Origin: Turbatrix aceti
Lineage: Eukaryota; Nematoda; Chromadorea; Rhabditida; Panagrolaimidae
Length of the DNA stretch: 64,000 nt
Reading direction: 5' to 3'
NCBI GenBank assembly: GCA_963969345.1
Contig: OZ017770.1
Location: 5,527,246-5,591,245, forward strand
Part shown: positions 25,063-36,631 of the stretch, piece by piece
Position numbering within the stretch: position 1 is the first letter of the stretch
How the letters are laid out: the number at the start of each line of letters is the position of its first letter
Made by a program: the position numbers and the translations under genes
Notes under the pieces: generated by a model
What the model was told of the DNA's origin: nothing
The model's input: the letters and a program-made list of their open reading frames with translations, nothing else
Databases searched by the model: none

Positions 25063-26681
25063 ATGGATGGTCTCTCTGTAGGATGGCGTGAGAGCCATCC
25101 TTTTCTTGCCCGTATTGAAGGTGATCTCATTTATGCCGGACTGCTGCTGTTGTGCGCGGCACTGGCTTATTACTTCCGCCATCCCGATAGGTACGTGGTT
25201 CGACGCCAGTTTGATGGCTGTATTGGACTGCTGATTACTTTACTGGTTGCCCGTAACGCCGCTTTGTACTCATTTCTCATCGTCTTGGCACACATTGCAT
25301 TGATTAAATGCGTTAAGGATCCCAAGTGAGTTTTTTTAAGTTTCATTGAAGGTGCTCATGGTTTTTTTAGAACTCTGAGCGATGCTTCGTTTTATGGAAC
25401 CTTCGGATACCTCGCTTTTCTCCGTGTGGCCCATTTTTTCGGGCTACCAAAGCTCGAGTTTATAACGAATGCTATTCAACTGATCATGACGCTGAGGGTT
25501 ATTGGTCTGAGCTACGAGATTGCAGACGCTTACGAGGCAGCAGCAGAAAAAAAGAAGGACAGCACCGATACCAAACCCGTCAAGCGCTTTATCAGTGTTC
25601 CAAACACTGCTCAGGTTTTTAATTACTGCTACAGTTTCACCGGTCTTTTTACCGGTCCATACTTTACCTATGCGACGTACGATGATGCAGTGAAAGCGGG
25701 TTATCTCACGCAAGTTCCAGCATGGTTTTTGATCTCAAAAAAATTAAAGATCCTTTCTTGGTCGTTGCCCGGCTTAATAGTCTTGTATGCACTTGGTCCC
25801 GTGGAGGTTTGTTCTCTGCTAATAGCAGTCTTTTTTTCAACAAAAAACTGCAGGTTTTGAAAGACGAAAAAGTGAGCACGTACAACTTTTTCACGCTGAC
25901 CGTCGTAGCTGGTTTGGCGTTCGTTTATCTGCGCCTGAGGATCTACACTGCTTGGATGATTGCTGAATCCATCTGCATTCTCAGCAACATCGGCATCTAT
26001 CCCAAGGAATGTGACGCGCAACCCGGCGGTGGTCCTCGTAATATCGAGGCTCTCCAGCGTCTCTCCGGCCGTTTGGACATTGAGTACAGCGATGCCACCA
26101 TCGACAATCTGGATATCCCTCACGTTGAGGCAAGCGATGGATTTCGTTCAGGCATGCGTGCGTGGAACCGAAGCGTCCAATTTTGGCTGGCAAATTTTGT
26201 TTACAAACGAACGGAACGCTCAATTCGGTATTGTTGCCATTTTTATTTGGGGTTTTTTTTCAATTTAATTTCTTTGCAGCATGCCGTATACCATGTTTGT
26301 GAGCGCTTTTTGGCATGGCATCCATCCTGGGTACTTTCTGTCATTTCTCACAATTCCGCTATGCACATATGCCGAGGACATTGTGTTCCGAATGGTACCA
26401 ACTAATCCTACGACAGCCAAAAAGCCACTGTGGTTCCGCATAACGTAAAATCAATTTTGCAAAGTATACTTTTAAAATGTTCTTTCCGCTTTTTTAGGTG
26501 GGGTTTCATTCGACAACGTGGCTTTGACTTAATGGCCTGCGGATTTTTGCTTCTCACTTGGACAGACACTATCCGTCTCTGGAGTGGTGTTTATTGGTGG
26601 CTGCACGCTCTCATGATTGTGATTGCTTTTGCTGAGAACTTTGTGTTCATTCCCAAAAAACGTGAAGAAAAAAATGAATAA
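25063..26681 (+). CDS. mboa-7: MBOAT7-type lysophosphatidylinositol acyltransferase
   Basis: Five exons: 25063-25325, 25371-25806, 25854-26227, 26280-26444, 26498-26681; 473 aa, matching human MBOAT7 (472). It is a multi-pass ER membrane protein that acylates lysophosphatidylinositol, preferring polyunsaturated acyl-CoA, in the Lands cycle. The MBOAT catalytic His lies in AFWHGIHPGYF (His370), and the partner region reads NRSVQFWLANFVYKR. The motif SFTGLFTGPYFTY is also characteristic. Most of the chain alternates hydrophobic helices and short loops. The polyadenylation signal AATAAA (26685-26690) begins only four bases after the stop codon. A lone acceptor (ACTTGTAG) precedes the ATG by seven bases. 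Confidence 0.93.
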
Positions 26682-26842
26682 GTTAATAAAAGGCTTTATT
26701 TTTCTTATATGTGGCATTCTCTGAGTAAAAAAACAATTAAGGGTCATGTGGAATACAAAACAGAAGAAAACGCAGATCAGTGAAACAATGGTACATCGTG
26801 GATGACCATAAAAAATGCTATACTAGGACAATAAGTCAGGGC

Positions 26843-27129
26843 AAATTGAAGGAAATCGCTCGCGACGACCGACGACGACAACTGGGCAGTCCGACTGTCA
26901 GACTGGCGCCCCACAGAAGACTACGTGGAAGCCAAGCGACCGCTAGGACGACCACGCATGCGCTGGACCGACGACCTCGCCATTGCCTACAACGCTTCTA
27001 CCAAGGACTTCGATTTCAGACGGATTGTTTTTCTTTGATGACCCCTCTTCGTACGACCCCACTGATTTGTATAATCCCGTGTGTACGAGTAAGAGATAAA
27101 TTGATTGATTGATTGAAATTGAAGGAAAT
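26843..27129 (+). mobile_element. 5'-truncated LINE fragment with 14-bp TSD
   Basis: Body 26857-27115 (259 bp), flanked by identical repeats AAATTGAAGGAAAT at 26843-26856 and 27116-27129. The coding part reads, in one frame, TEDYVEAKRPLGRPRMRWTDDL, the conserved C-terminal end of many non-LTR retrotransposon ORF2 proteins (RPxGRPxxRWxDDL). It ends with TACGAGTAAGAGATAA and a (TTGA)n tail. It belongs to a different family from the element at 15.9 kb, whose tail is (AAAT)n. It sits just downstream of the MBOAT7 polyadenylation signal and looks like one truncated retrotransposition event. Confidence 0.9.
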
Positions 27130-27502
27130 AAACAAAACCAAAGAACACTGTCTGGTGGGGGACAGGAGAGAGGAAGAGGCAAGCGCTCCGGCTAGGAAGA
27201 TGTAGCCCACCGACACCAGGATGACAGGACGAAAATGGGATAAGTGTACCTCCTGATGACCAGCACGTCCAACAGAATTAATCTACGGTACAAAAAAACA
27301 GAGAAGAAAGAAACTACACTACTACATTGAATAACTACAGTACTAGATAATAAACTTTACAAATAAAAACCTGAGAAAAGTGGCAACTGGTATGCAAAAA
27401 AATAGAAAAGTTGTGAAAAAAGCTGGAGTGCAGCAGGAGCGATCGATGCAAGTAGAAGAAGAAAAATGAGAAGAAGAGAGATTCTCGAAAAGATGAATGA
27501 GA
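27130..27502. other. Intergenic, short
   Basis: AT-rich sequence between the LINE insertion and the 3' end of the acidic-protein gene. It probably contains that gene's 3' untranslated region. Nothing else is seen. Confidence 0.55.
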
Positions 27503-28345
27503 TTAATCAGTCTCAGTGTCGGCTTCGTTGGACTCGAAAACGGGATGCTTACGGAGGTCCGTGATGTTGTTGATGTCAAAGTTCTGTACCGGAATGTTAC
27601 ACTTGGTGAATTGTGGCTTGGTAAGCCGGGGGCGTTCGTTGTCGACATAGTGACCGTAGTCGTCAGGGCGGGAGCAGCGAATGCTTTCGTAGTTGTTGGG
27701 GTTAACCGATTGAGAGAGGTTTTTCATACGAATGTACAGTTCTTCGCCGAAAGGTCGTTCTTCCTTAAACAAAACCCAAATTTAACTTTAAAAGTCCTCC
27801 CCCTTTCTTCCAAAGGCCATTATTCTCACTTCTTCGTCGATTCTCAGCGGAATGAGTTTCATTTTGGTGATGGGATCGACGCCAAAGTTTATGTCAATGG
27901 GTAGGGAGGAAGCAGCAACGGACCTGCGTTGCCCCTCTTTGTGCTCTAAAGCCCTTAGGATTGATCAGGAATTGCCTAACTAACTATATACCTCCTGCCC
28001 GGGGTGTGCAATCCACCGGCTGAAGCCCCGCATTGTTTTCGTTGTCGTCTTCCTCGCCATCGGATATGTCAAAGTTGTTCCCAAACTTCGCATCCCCGGA
28101 TCCGTCATCGGAGTCATCTTCATCCATGTGGAAATGCGAGTCCAGTTCGGCTACAAGCAAAAAAAGTTGAACAACAATGCAACGACACGGACACGTTGCT
28201 ACTCACGTTTTCGGGGGGCAGATTCCGGCTTTTTGCCGGAATCTTTCACGGTGGGCTTAATACCAGCTGAGCTTGGGGGTTTCGTAGTGTCGCCCGATGA
28301 AGCAAGACCAGTATTAACTACTTTGTCATCGGCTAGCAGAGACAT
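27503..28345 (-). CDS. Acidic protein of unknown function, 224 aa
   Basis: Four exons: 28345-28207, 28150-27992, 27945-27830, 27763-27503. All phases agree and donors and acceptors are good, except the last acceptor (TTTAAG). Residues 1-46 are Ser/Lys/Pro-rich. Residues ~47-86 are strongly acidic (MDEDDSDDGSGDAKFGNNFD, then ISDGEEDD). The C-terminal half looks conserved in style: NFGVDPITKMKLIPLRI, GEELYIRMKNLSQSVN, then RPDDYGHYVDNERPRLTKP. No signal peptide or membrane helix. I do not recognise the family; a nuclear or chromatin role would be a guess from charge alone. A good acceptor (TATTTATTTTAG) lies 14 bases before the ATG. Confidence 0.68.
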
Positions 28346-31300
28346 CACGGTTCGAAAGTCTAAAATAAATAAGACCGACGTTCCACCCGCTGAAAATGGA
28401 ATATCATTAAGTTAATCTCACCCCTTATCGTCAGGCCGAGTCGTCCCCGGACTGCACTTATATATCTCAATATAAAAAAAATGTCGCGTTCAATGCCACA
28501 ACGCAACTTTGGTCGCCCCGGGCAGCCGTTGTCAGAGAAGGAAAAAAATATTACTAGCATGAGACCGGAGCTCTGCCCCGAGCAGACACAAGGTTGTACA
28601 ACGAGGAACAGCGCCAACTGTAAGCTTTCATACGAAAGTGATGACATAAGACGATCTCTATATAAAAAAACGTTCGCTCTGACTATCGGAAAACTACAAC
28701 AGCGACAAAAACAAGGACGGTGATAGACGGAAGATTGAACAAAAAATTCCCAAATCCTAAACTTGAGTTTAGCACTTTTTAAAATGCTTCACACGAGTAT
28801 ACAATCCAAGCCAAGTATACAACGCAGACTGCAAGTCTAAACAATGGCTAATAAACACACGACACCACAAACTGTCTTTGTCCGAAATGTAGGCAAAACA
28901 CATTTTCTAGTTGTTTGCCGCGGGCAAGCCTTTTCCACTTGGGCCATCCATGTCTTAACCACAAGATCAAAGAATACAAAACAGGCAGGGAGCGTACCGA
29001 GTAAGCCGTGTACGTTTTTCCCGTATATATATCAAGCGTATATGCGCTGCACTTTGCGGTGTTTCTCTTTTCGCTGTAAGAGAGGTGCGGGCCATTCGAC
29101 GTATGAATAATTGCAGCCAAGCGGCCAGCGGGGGTGCGTCGAACGTCGTGGTGTGCCTTGATTTTTGTCGTTTTAAAAGACAACAGTGGGAAACAATGCT
29201 GGTTGGCTGGGGTAGGAGTATGTACGCGCAAAATTTTGTCGTGTTTTTCAACTAAATCGGCCCTAGATAGAACAAAGACAAGCAAAAGATAAAGTACGGC
29301 CAATTTTTCTGAGAGACTACGGAGAAAAACAACGATCCGGGTGCTCTGTAAAGCAAACAGCATGTTTGTTGCACATTGCAAAATGGTTAAAGAAAATAAT
29401 GACTTTCGGAATTGTTAGAAAGAGATGGCATTCATCTTTAGAGTTCCGTTCAGAAAGCAGATATCGACAAGACGGCACATTGATATTGCACCTTGCTGTT
29501 TTCTTCACAAAACATATGGAAGAGGTGTCGACAACCTGCCGGCATCGACATCGCGGAATGGTTTTTGACCCCGATAGAGCCCCCCATTCTTTTTTATCGC
29601 GGGCAGGTGGCATTTTGCTGGTTTCATCGGAGTGGGAGAAGACACGGATATCTTGTAAACGCGAAAATGCGCAGCTCTCGAGGCACTGAAACTGTGGCGG
29701 CGCTGAAAGGCAAAAAAACGGTCCAAGATTTTTTTCACCGACAGCAATAAGCTAGCTTGCTCTTAAGTAAAGCTGACTGCCTTTTCGACAGACTGTTCAG
29801 TACATATAAAAGGCATGGACAACGGCACCCTTTCTCTCGCCGTCTCTTGCAATTTGACGCTTTCTCGACGAACTCTGCATTTGAAAATATGTCAAAAAAA
29901 GGAATGAATGCATGTGTGCAATGGTTAAGAACGCACTTGCTCAAACTGAAAACTTTTAAGTTCACCAGTTTGTTAGACGTGAAGAGGGCAAAAGTAACGT
30001 GATCAGTAACGCGTAACGCATTACAGCATTATCTCTATGGATAACGATTAGTTTTTGTGTGCCACATTGTGGTATGGTCAGTGTGTTTTTATCTGTCTTA
30101 CCAACTTTATCTCCACCTGGTTCTGGCGAGTTTTTTTTGTTATATCCTTTTTGTATTGTTGTTGTCACGTGACGTTTTTTTGAAAAAAAACCTTCCATGG
30201 TAATGTATTCTGTTACGCCAAGTGGATAAAATACCTGACTGCATACGTCATGGAGTGTACGGGAAGTTGAAACAGAGTAACAATTATGATCACATACAAG
30301 TTCCTTGTAAAAGTGTAAAACACATCATCTTTTTAATTGAAGACCAATTCCAAGATTTCGTCGAGTTAAATAAATTTTTCTAATTTTTTGTTTTCATTTC
30401 TTGTTCAAGCATGATGAGACAAACAGTTAGCTTTTTTCTGAAATCAAAAGGCTAAAGCATTTTAACAATTAAGCTTTTTTGGTTTTTTACGTCCGTGTAT
30501 ATTTTTCTAAAATCTGTTTTAAAAGCCAACTCACTCATATTACGTGCGCCGCGCTGGCGTCTTTCCCTGACCTTTTTTCTTATGGCAAACGTTTTTGAAA
30601 ATACATTACATTTTGTCGCCTAAGTGATACACTTTCTGACGTATTTTTTTTCTCACTGAATAATTGCTTTATCGGCTTCGGTCGCAATTTGATGGGACGA
30701 TAAAATTTTTTTAAAATTGTGTGCTGAATATCAATTAGTTATTACTGTAATTTTTGTACGGATGCGCTGTTTTTTTCCCAAGGAAGCATTCAGCAAGCCA
30801 TGAGATTCACGAGTTCCTTGAATATAGATGATACGTTTCCTTTTTCCTTGTCGGCAAGTTGGTGGTGCAGCCATTACAGAAATGGATGCTGTGAGCCTTG
30901 CACGCAATTTTTAGGATTTCATGGCGTGGGCTTTCCTTAACTGGCGGGCCACCTACGTAAAAACAGCTAGTAATCACCATCCTATCCCTTTGACTCGGGG
31001 GCGGTGGGTGGTCTTGTGGCACAGCGGCACCTAGAAATCACTCGTGGTAAGGGTGTTGCCGAACAAGGTACGTTCTTATTTCAAATAAAAGGCACATTTA
31101 TTTTCAGACTTGGTAACTGACGTTACCTTTTGCGCTGCTGCTGCGGGCTCCTTTTGTGGGCTTATTAAAGACCGAACAGAGGCTTCTGGTTTCAATACAA
31201 TGTTATCAGGTCTCACGCAATGACGCAAGAGCCAAATCTCTCGCTTGCCTACGAATGCATTGGCTAATTGGCCGCGATTCCCATGTTTATGTTGCCGGTT

Positions 31301-33417
31301 TTTTTTAGCCATTTGCCAAAAGTTTGCGTTTTTTCGTAAGTATACCTTTGCTAATTAATGAGTGAGTAGGCGTGTCGCCTGGTTGCAAGCTTTTTCATGC
31401 AGATACAAGTGTCGGGACAAAAACGGCGAGGCCTGATGTATTTTTCATGTCCACGTGACTGAATGTTTGTTAGCAACTCATTTTCTTTAAAAAACCGTAA
31501 AATTCTTTATGGGTTTCACGGGAAAACGGTATGCCCATCTTACAATGGTCAATGGTATTCCCTGCGTTTGCATTTTTCTTGCCTGATTCATAGGATTAAA
31601 AGACACAAAAGGGTTGCCAAAAAAATCGTAAGTGACTATCTAATAAGTGTATTCACCCCCATTTATTTGCATTAAGACTTTCGCTAGGCTTATTTATCGA
31701 TTGGTTGTTCTCGCAAAAGTTTTGCTTTTTGTTTTTGATTGACCATTAAACTTGAACTAATTTCACCTGTGACAGGTCATACGCATACACCGTTAATTTT
31801 CGTATATAATTTTTAAGAGGGTCTTTCGTTTTTTGACATCTGTCTCGCAATCAGTATATCAGTTCATGTAATACTCTTGTTCTTAGTATTACACGTTTAG
31901 TGCACTTCTCACATAGAGTTAGCGTTTGTACTCTTTGTGCGTTCTCGTGCATAGCGTAGAATTTTTTCGCCTCAGGAAATAAAATACAGGCAAAAAAGAC
32001 ATATAACCGTGGGATGACCACAAGTTCTGTAAAAATTGCTTTTCTTGTCGCTAATTGTTTGATAAAAATATTGATATGCTTTGTACGTGTCCGACGCGAT
32101 AAAAACAACTTTGTGGCTAAATTGTTAGCCTCGATTTATTTGAACTGACACAAACTCACCACGTTATGTCATCGATCGCTTTGCTGCGAGACTGGTAACT
32201 CAAATATCGCGCGTCAGCAGTCATCCTTGCGTTTTTGCGGGTTTTGAGCATGCTCTGCAACGTGATCATTAATCGCACGCACATATACTTTATTCGCTTT
32301 ATCTCTTTTTCTTTTTTTTCACCGTCTTCTTTTATGTTTGCTATGTTTAAAGACTTTTTTAAACATAATTCGATATTTGTTGTGAATCGCTGGGTGTTAT
32401 CACATCTCTTATAGTATATGCTATGTGCGCAAGCAAAATAGAATACAATTTGTAAGATGAAAAAGCAATGCACTAGAAGCCAAATAGTGCTCATTATGTG
32501 TATTTATTTATTTTTTTCTCTGCAATAATAACAGGACACTTTTTTGCCGTTTTTTCTGTGTTCCCTTAAAGTACATGGATATAACAAATTCAAAGACTAT
32601 TTTTTCTCTTAACTCGGGGACTGCTTGTTTTCTTTGCATGAAACGATTAATTTCATGGTTTAATCAATGCTCAAACATAAATCATTACATTGCGTGAACT
32701 GCGCATCACTATTTCCATCATTCACTGACGACAAGCCGGTTGTCACTATCGATGAAGACGGTGACACCGTTTAACGGCTTAGTGGCAACATTTTGCGCAT
32801 TAATGTCGTTTTTTTGTTGTGTTAACATATGGGAAGCGTAGTAGTAGCATTATTGTTTGGCAAGACTACCCTGCACGAGTTTGATTAATTGGATGAGAAA
32901 AAAAAACAAAGCCGATGCCATGCATCGGCTTATTGTTCCTCAAATTAGACGCGCGCTCTTTCTTCTTGGCTTTTGCTTTTTATTTGTCTCACGTAAATCC
33001 TGAACTCGGCTTGTTGTATGAAATTTGATCTAAATATTTCTATCTGCGGCGTGACGTTGATGCCATTGCTATTGGTTTCAAGTTCGTGTTTATGTTATAG
33101 CATTCAGACAGCCTCTTCTCTTTTCCTAAAGCCGTCAAACTGTTAAGATTAGTGGTCTGCGTGTGCGTGCGGCTCGTTTAATGTCGGTGTTAATCAATGT
33201 GGTTTGCCTAGCTTGATACGTCTCTCTTGTCGACAAGAATCGCATCATTGGCATGTACTTTGTCGATAAATACTCGTAATGAGTATCAAGTTTGACAGAA
33301 TTCATTTTTAACGTCGGCAGACTGTTCAATCCGAAACAATTGCCTGCTGCTGTTGCGCAGCATTTCAACGCAACGACGTCGCCTATTACCCGCTTGCTAC
33401 AGATTGCCGCGGCGCCA
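28346..33417. other. Intergenic, ~5 kb
   Basis: No gene is firmly supported. A small GC-richer patch at 30.8-31.3 kb carries minus-strand open frames with coding-like codons, but I could not join them in phase. A perfect 10-bp-stem hairpin lies at 32910-32932. The last few hundred bases hold the kinase 5' region; in-frame sequence runs upstream of the chosen start to 33283 without an ATG. Confidence 0.5.
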
Positions 33418-36400
33418 ATGGCGACGTATGGCGCATATCGAAGTTCCATCGATGACGCCACGATGAGCGAACTGCTGCCAGAGCTTGCACAAATGGCCAG
33501 CAGTTCGACAGCTACCACATCGCTGAGAAAGGTGGAACGCCGTCTGAGACTCGAAAAAATTGGTAGTTATCGTATTGGAAAAACCCTGGGACGAGGCAAT
33601 TTTGCTCAAGTTCGACAGGGGTATCATGAACTCTCAAACAAAAAGGTGGCAATTAAAATTGTCGATACACAGACTCTGGATCCCGATAATCTTGCAAAAA
33701 TCAACCGCGAAATAAAAATTCTTCAACAAGTCAGTCATCCCCACATCATCAAACTATACGAGGTAATTAATAAAAACTCATTGCAAATTGTTTTATTAAT
33801 TTTAATAATCTTGCAGGTTATCAAGACAGAAAGATACTGGTACATCATAACGGAATATGTCGGCGGGGGCGAACTCTTTGACATGTTAACAGACAAGGGA
33901 AGACAAACGGAAGCGGAGGCTCTTAGACTTTTTCAACAAATTGTTGCCGCTGTTTCCGGATGTCATGGTTGCGGAATAGTTCATCGAGACATCAAAGCAG
34001 AGAATTTGTTGTTGAATAAAGAAAACAACATCAAGCTTATCGGTATGTTGGTTGTAGTTTGATGAATCGTATAACCCCAATTTTTTTTCAGACTTTGGAT
34101 TCAGCAATTTCCAAACCAAACAGACACTACTCTCGACCTGGTGTGGCAGTCCTCCTTACGCCGCACCCGAACTGCTCCTTGGCCAGCACTATGACGGCAC
34201 CAAGTCTGATGTCTGGAGTCTCGGCGTCATTCTCTTCACTCTGGTTACGGCAAGCTTTCCGTTTCCTAGCGATTCAGTCGTAAAACTTAAAAATGCGGTA
34301 TTTACCGAACATGTAAAAATTCCATTTTGGGTTTCTGTTGGTAAGTCAATTTGTTGACTTCCGTCTCAAAAAAAACATAATAATTTTATAGAATGCTCTG
34401 ATCTTATCAGAAAAATGCTTACGGTGTCGCCCGTTAAACGTTACTCACTTGCTCAAGTCGCTTCTCATCGTTGGTTCACAAACGGAATATCAGATTCCAT
34501 GCGTCAGTTGATCAAATCCAGTCTAGCTGGTGAATATAAAATGCTTAGTCCGGTCTGCAATTTGACCGTTGACCGAAAACCTTCTTCCAAAATCCTCGAT
34601 CCGGCAGTGCTCATTTTCATGCAACAACACACGGTTTGGTCTGAAGATCAGATAGTCGAAGTAAGTTTTAATGATTGTTTTTATTAAAACCCAAAATGAA
34701 TATTTTTACAGGATGTACTCAAGAGAAATTTCGAAGGTCCAATTTATGGTTCGTACCTGCTGTTAGCTGAAAAACTCGAAGATTGCAAAGACTTTCCGTC
34801 GTTGTCCGAAACTGACGACTACCAACGTCGGGGATCCCGAGGATCTATCATCTCTGGCAAGGCTAATGTTGAACCTTCGCAATCACAGACGACAATACCG
34901 GCCCATCACCTGGCCAAGCTGAACATGTCCGTCAACCAGGATTACGTTAGTTACCGTATGCATTGAATGTATTCAGAAAAAAAGTTTTATAGGATTCGGA
35001 TGACAGCAGTGCGAGCGACTTAACAGCAACGGATGACGGAACGTCCCCTAGATACCGCTCACGAGGAGCGTATGCCCGTAGACGAATGATGCTCAACCTG
35101 TACGACAACATACCGGAGCAGCACCACAACGAGCAACGAAGGCATACTCTCTGTGCCGCCGATCAGTTTCCCGCAAGACTTGCCACTGTCGCCAACCCCA
35201 TCGATTCCAATGCTCTGGCCAATGCCGCGGCCGTCGCAATGGCAAACTTTGCCCGAATTCAGGAAATGCAGAGGCAGAGGCAACAGCAGCTTGCTCAACA
35301 GCAACAGGCAATTAACGGGGGAATGCCGTTAAACTTGCCCTTTGTCAACATGTCTGCTCTGCGTGGGTTTTTATTCCCTTTTTTTCTGTTATAAATAGTC
35401 TGTTTTTATTCCAGAAGAACGTCGAGCCAGCGCGAACGAAGCTTTGCTGGGGCTTAACAGCTACGCCCATCTCTTGGCAGCATGCTCCACTATCGGCGTA
35501 ACAGATCGAGCCACGAATGCTGTGACCAGTCCGGCCAAAACAGCCCAACCGCCGGTACCTATAAGACAAAACACGGACGACGAAATCCAGGCTTATCTTA
35601 GCCAGCGGGGTGCAAGCAAGCGAAATACAGTGCATGCTGTGGCCGGACAATCGCTGCTGAATGGCGTTCCTCCGGGAAATATGCGCCATATAAGGACGCC
35701 GTATGCAAAGCAGAATGGAGGCAGCAGCAATGAGCGCCGTAGCAGCTGGGCTTCGTCGTCAAATTCTGCCACCGGTTTACTGACAGCACAACAACAAAGC
35801 CAACTCGAAAAACTTTACCGACAGTCAGTTGGTGCTGGTGGTCAGGCGGTAGCGAATGACAATCTCAACAGCGTGCAACAACTTCAACTGGAGTTCCAAA
35901 AACTTCGAGCTTGTACGCAGGAGCAAGCTGATGCTTCGGCACCCGGTCAAAATCGATCCTTCACGAATGTGTGGTCTTCGTTCGCAGACATGAAAGCGCC
36001 GACCATCAGTATTACCGATGAAAACAACCGCTCATTGCCTCCGATTTCCGGTTCATTCGACCCCATTCACAATGAAACTACAGTAAATCTTGAAAATTTA
36101 AAGATCATATAAACAGATTTTTTTAGGTTCAGCCGCAAAGCTCGTCTACGCAACAGTTCGGACAGCCTCGACCAGCCACCGTGATCGGCTTCACGTCTAA
36201 CTCATCGACAGCCAGTACACCAGAAGGAACCTGCACGGTTCAACTCACTGGCAAACCCATTGTCATGTCCAATGACGTGAAGTACTACTTCATTCCGGTC
36301 AGCCTCGAGACTGCACTTGACCGTCTTCCAAAGTTTGCCGCGGCTTCTGACAATCTTATTTTTGAAGTTCGGCCGGACACTGACCTTTCAAAAAGTAAGC

Positions 36401-36631
36401 AATTTTCGTTGCATTACTTTTGTTTTTTTTAATCGCTGGATGTTTGTCTTTGCAGATAACGCAACCGTCCGATTCTCCCATCATTCCGGTGTTCTCTTTG
36501 AGATGACTTTGCATCGCATGGATCATTCGCCAAACATTTCGCGAACCGAGTTTACCATGCTCAACGGCGATGCAAATAACTATCACGAGTTACGTAAAAA
36601 GTTGCTCGCTGTCTTTAATGAAATCTACTAA
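33418..36631 (+). CDS. kin-29: SIK/KIN-29-like AMPK-related kinase
   Basis: Nine exons: 33418-33762, 33817-34042, 34092-34340, 34392-34660, 34712-34945, 34993-35362, 35415-36082, 36127-36394, 36456-36631, all in phase; 934 aa. Ser/Thr kinase domain ~51-302 with GRGNFAQV, VAIK (Lys80), HRDIKAEN (171-178), DFG (191-193) and activation loop LSTWCGSPPYAAPE, whose Thr206 is the LKB1 target in AMPK relatives. A UBA-like segment follows (ILDPAVLIFMQQHTV). A long Gln/Ser-rich linker carries four R-R-x-S/T sites (QRRGS, QRRHT, ERRAS, ERRSS), consistent with PKA/14-3-3 control as in SIKs. The C-terminal ~150 residues form another folded-looking domain. The start is the first in-frame ATG; an upstream exon is possible. 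Confidence 0.85.

Noticed and set aside
28848..29381. 177-codon open frame on the minus strand
   Set aside because: No domain, no signal peptide with a convincing cleavage site, no splice context and no codon bias; overlapping frames of similar length occur on the other strand nearby.
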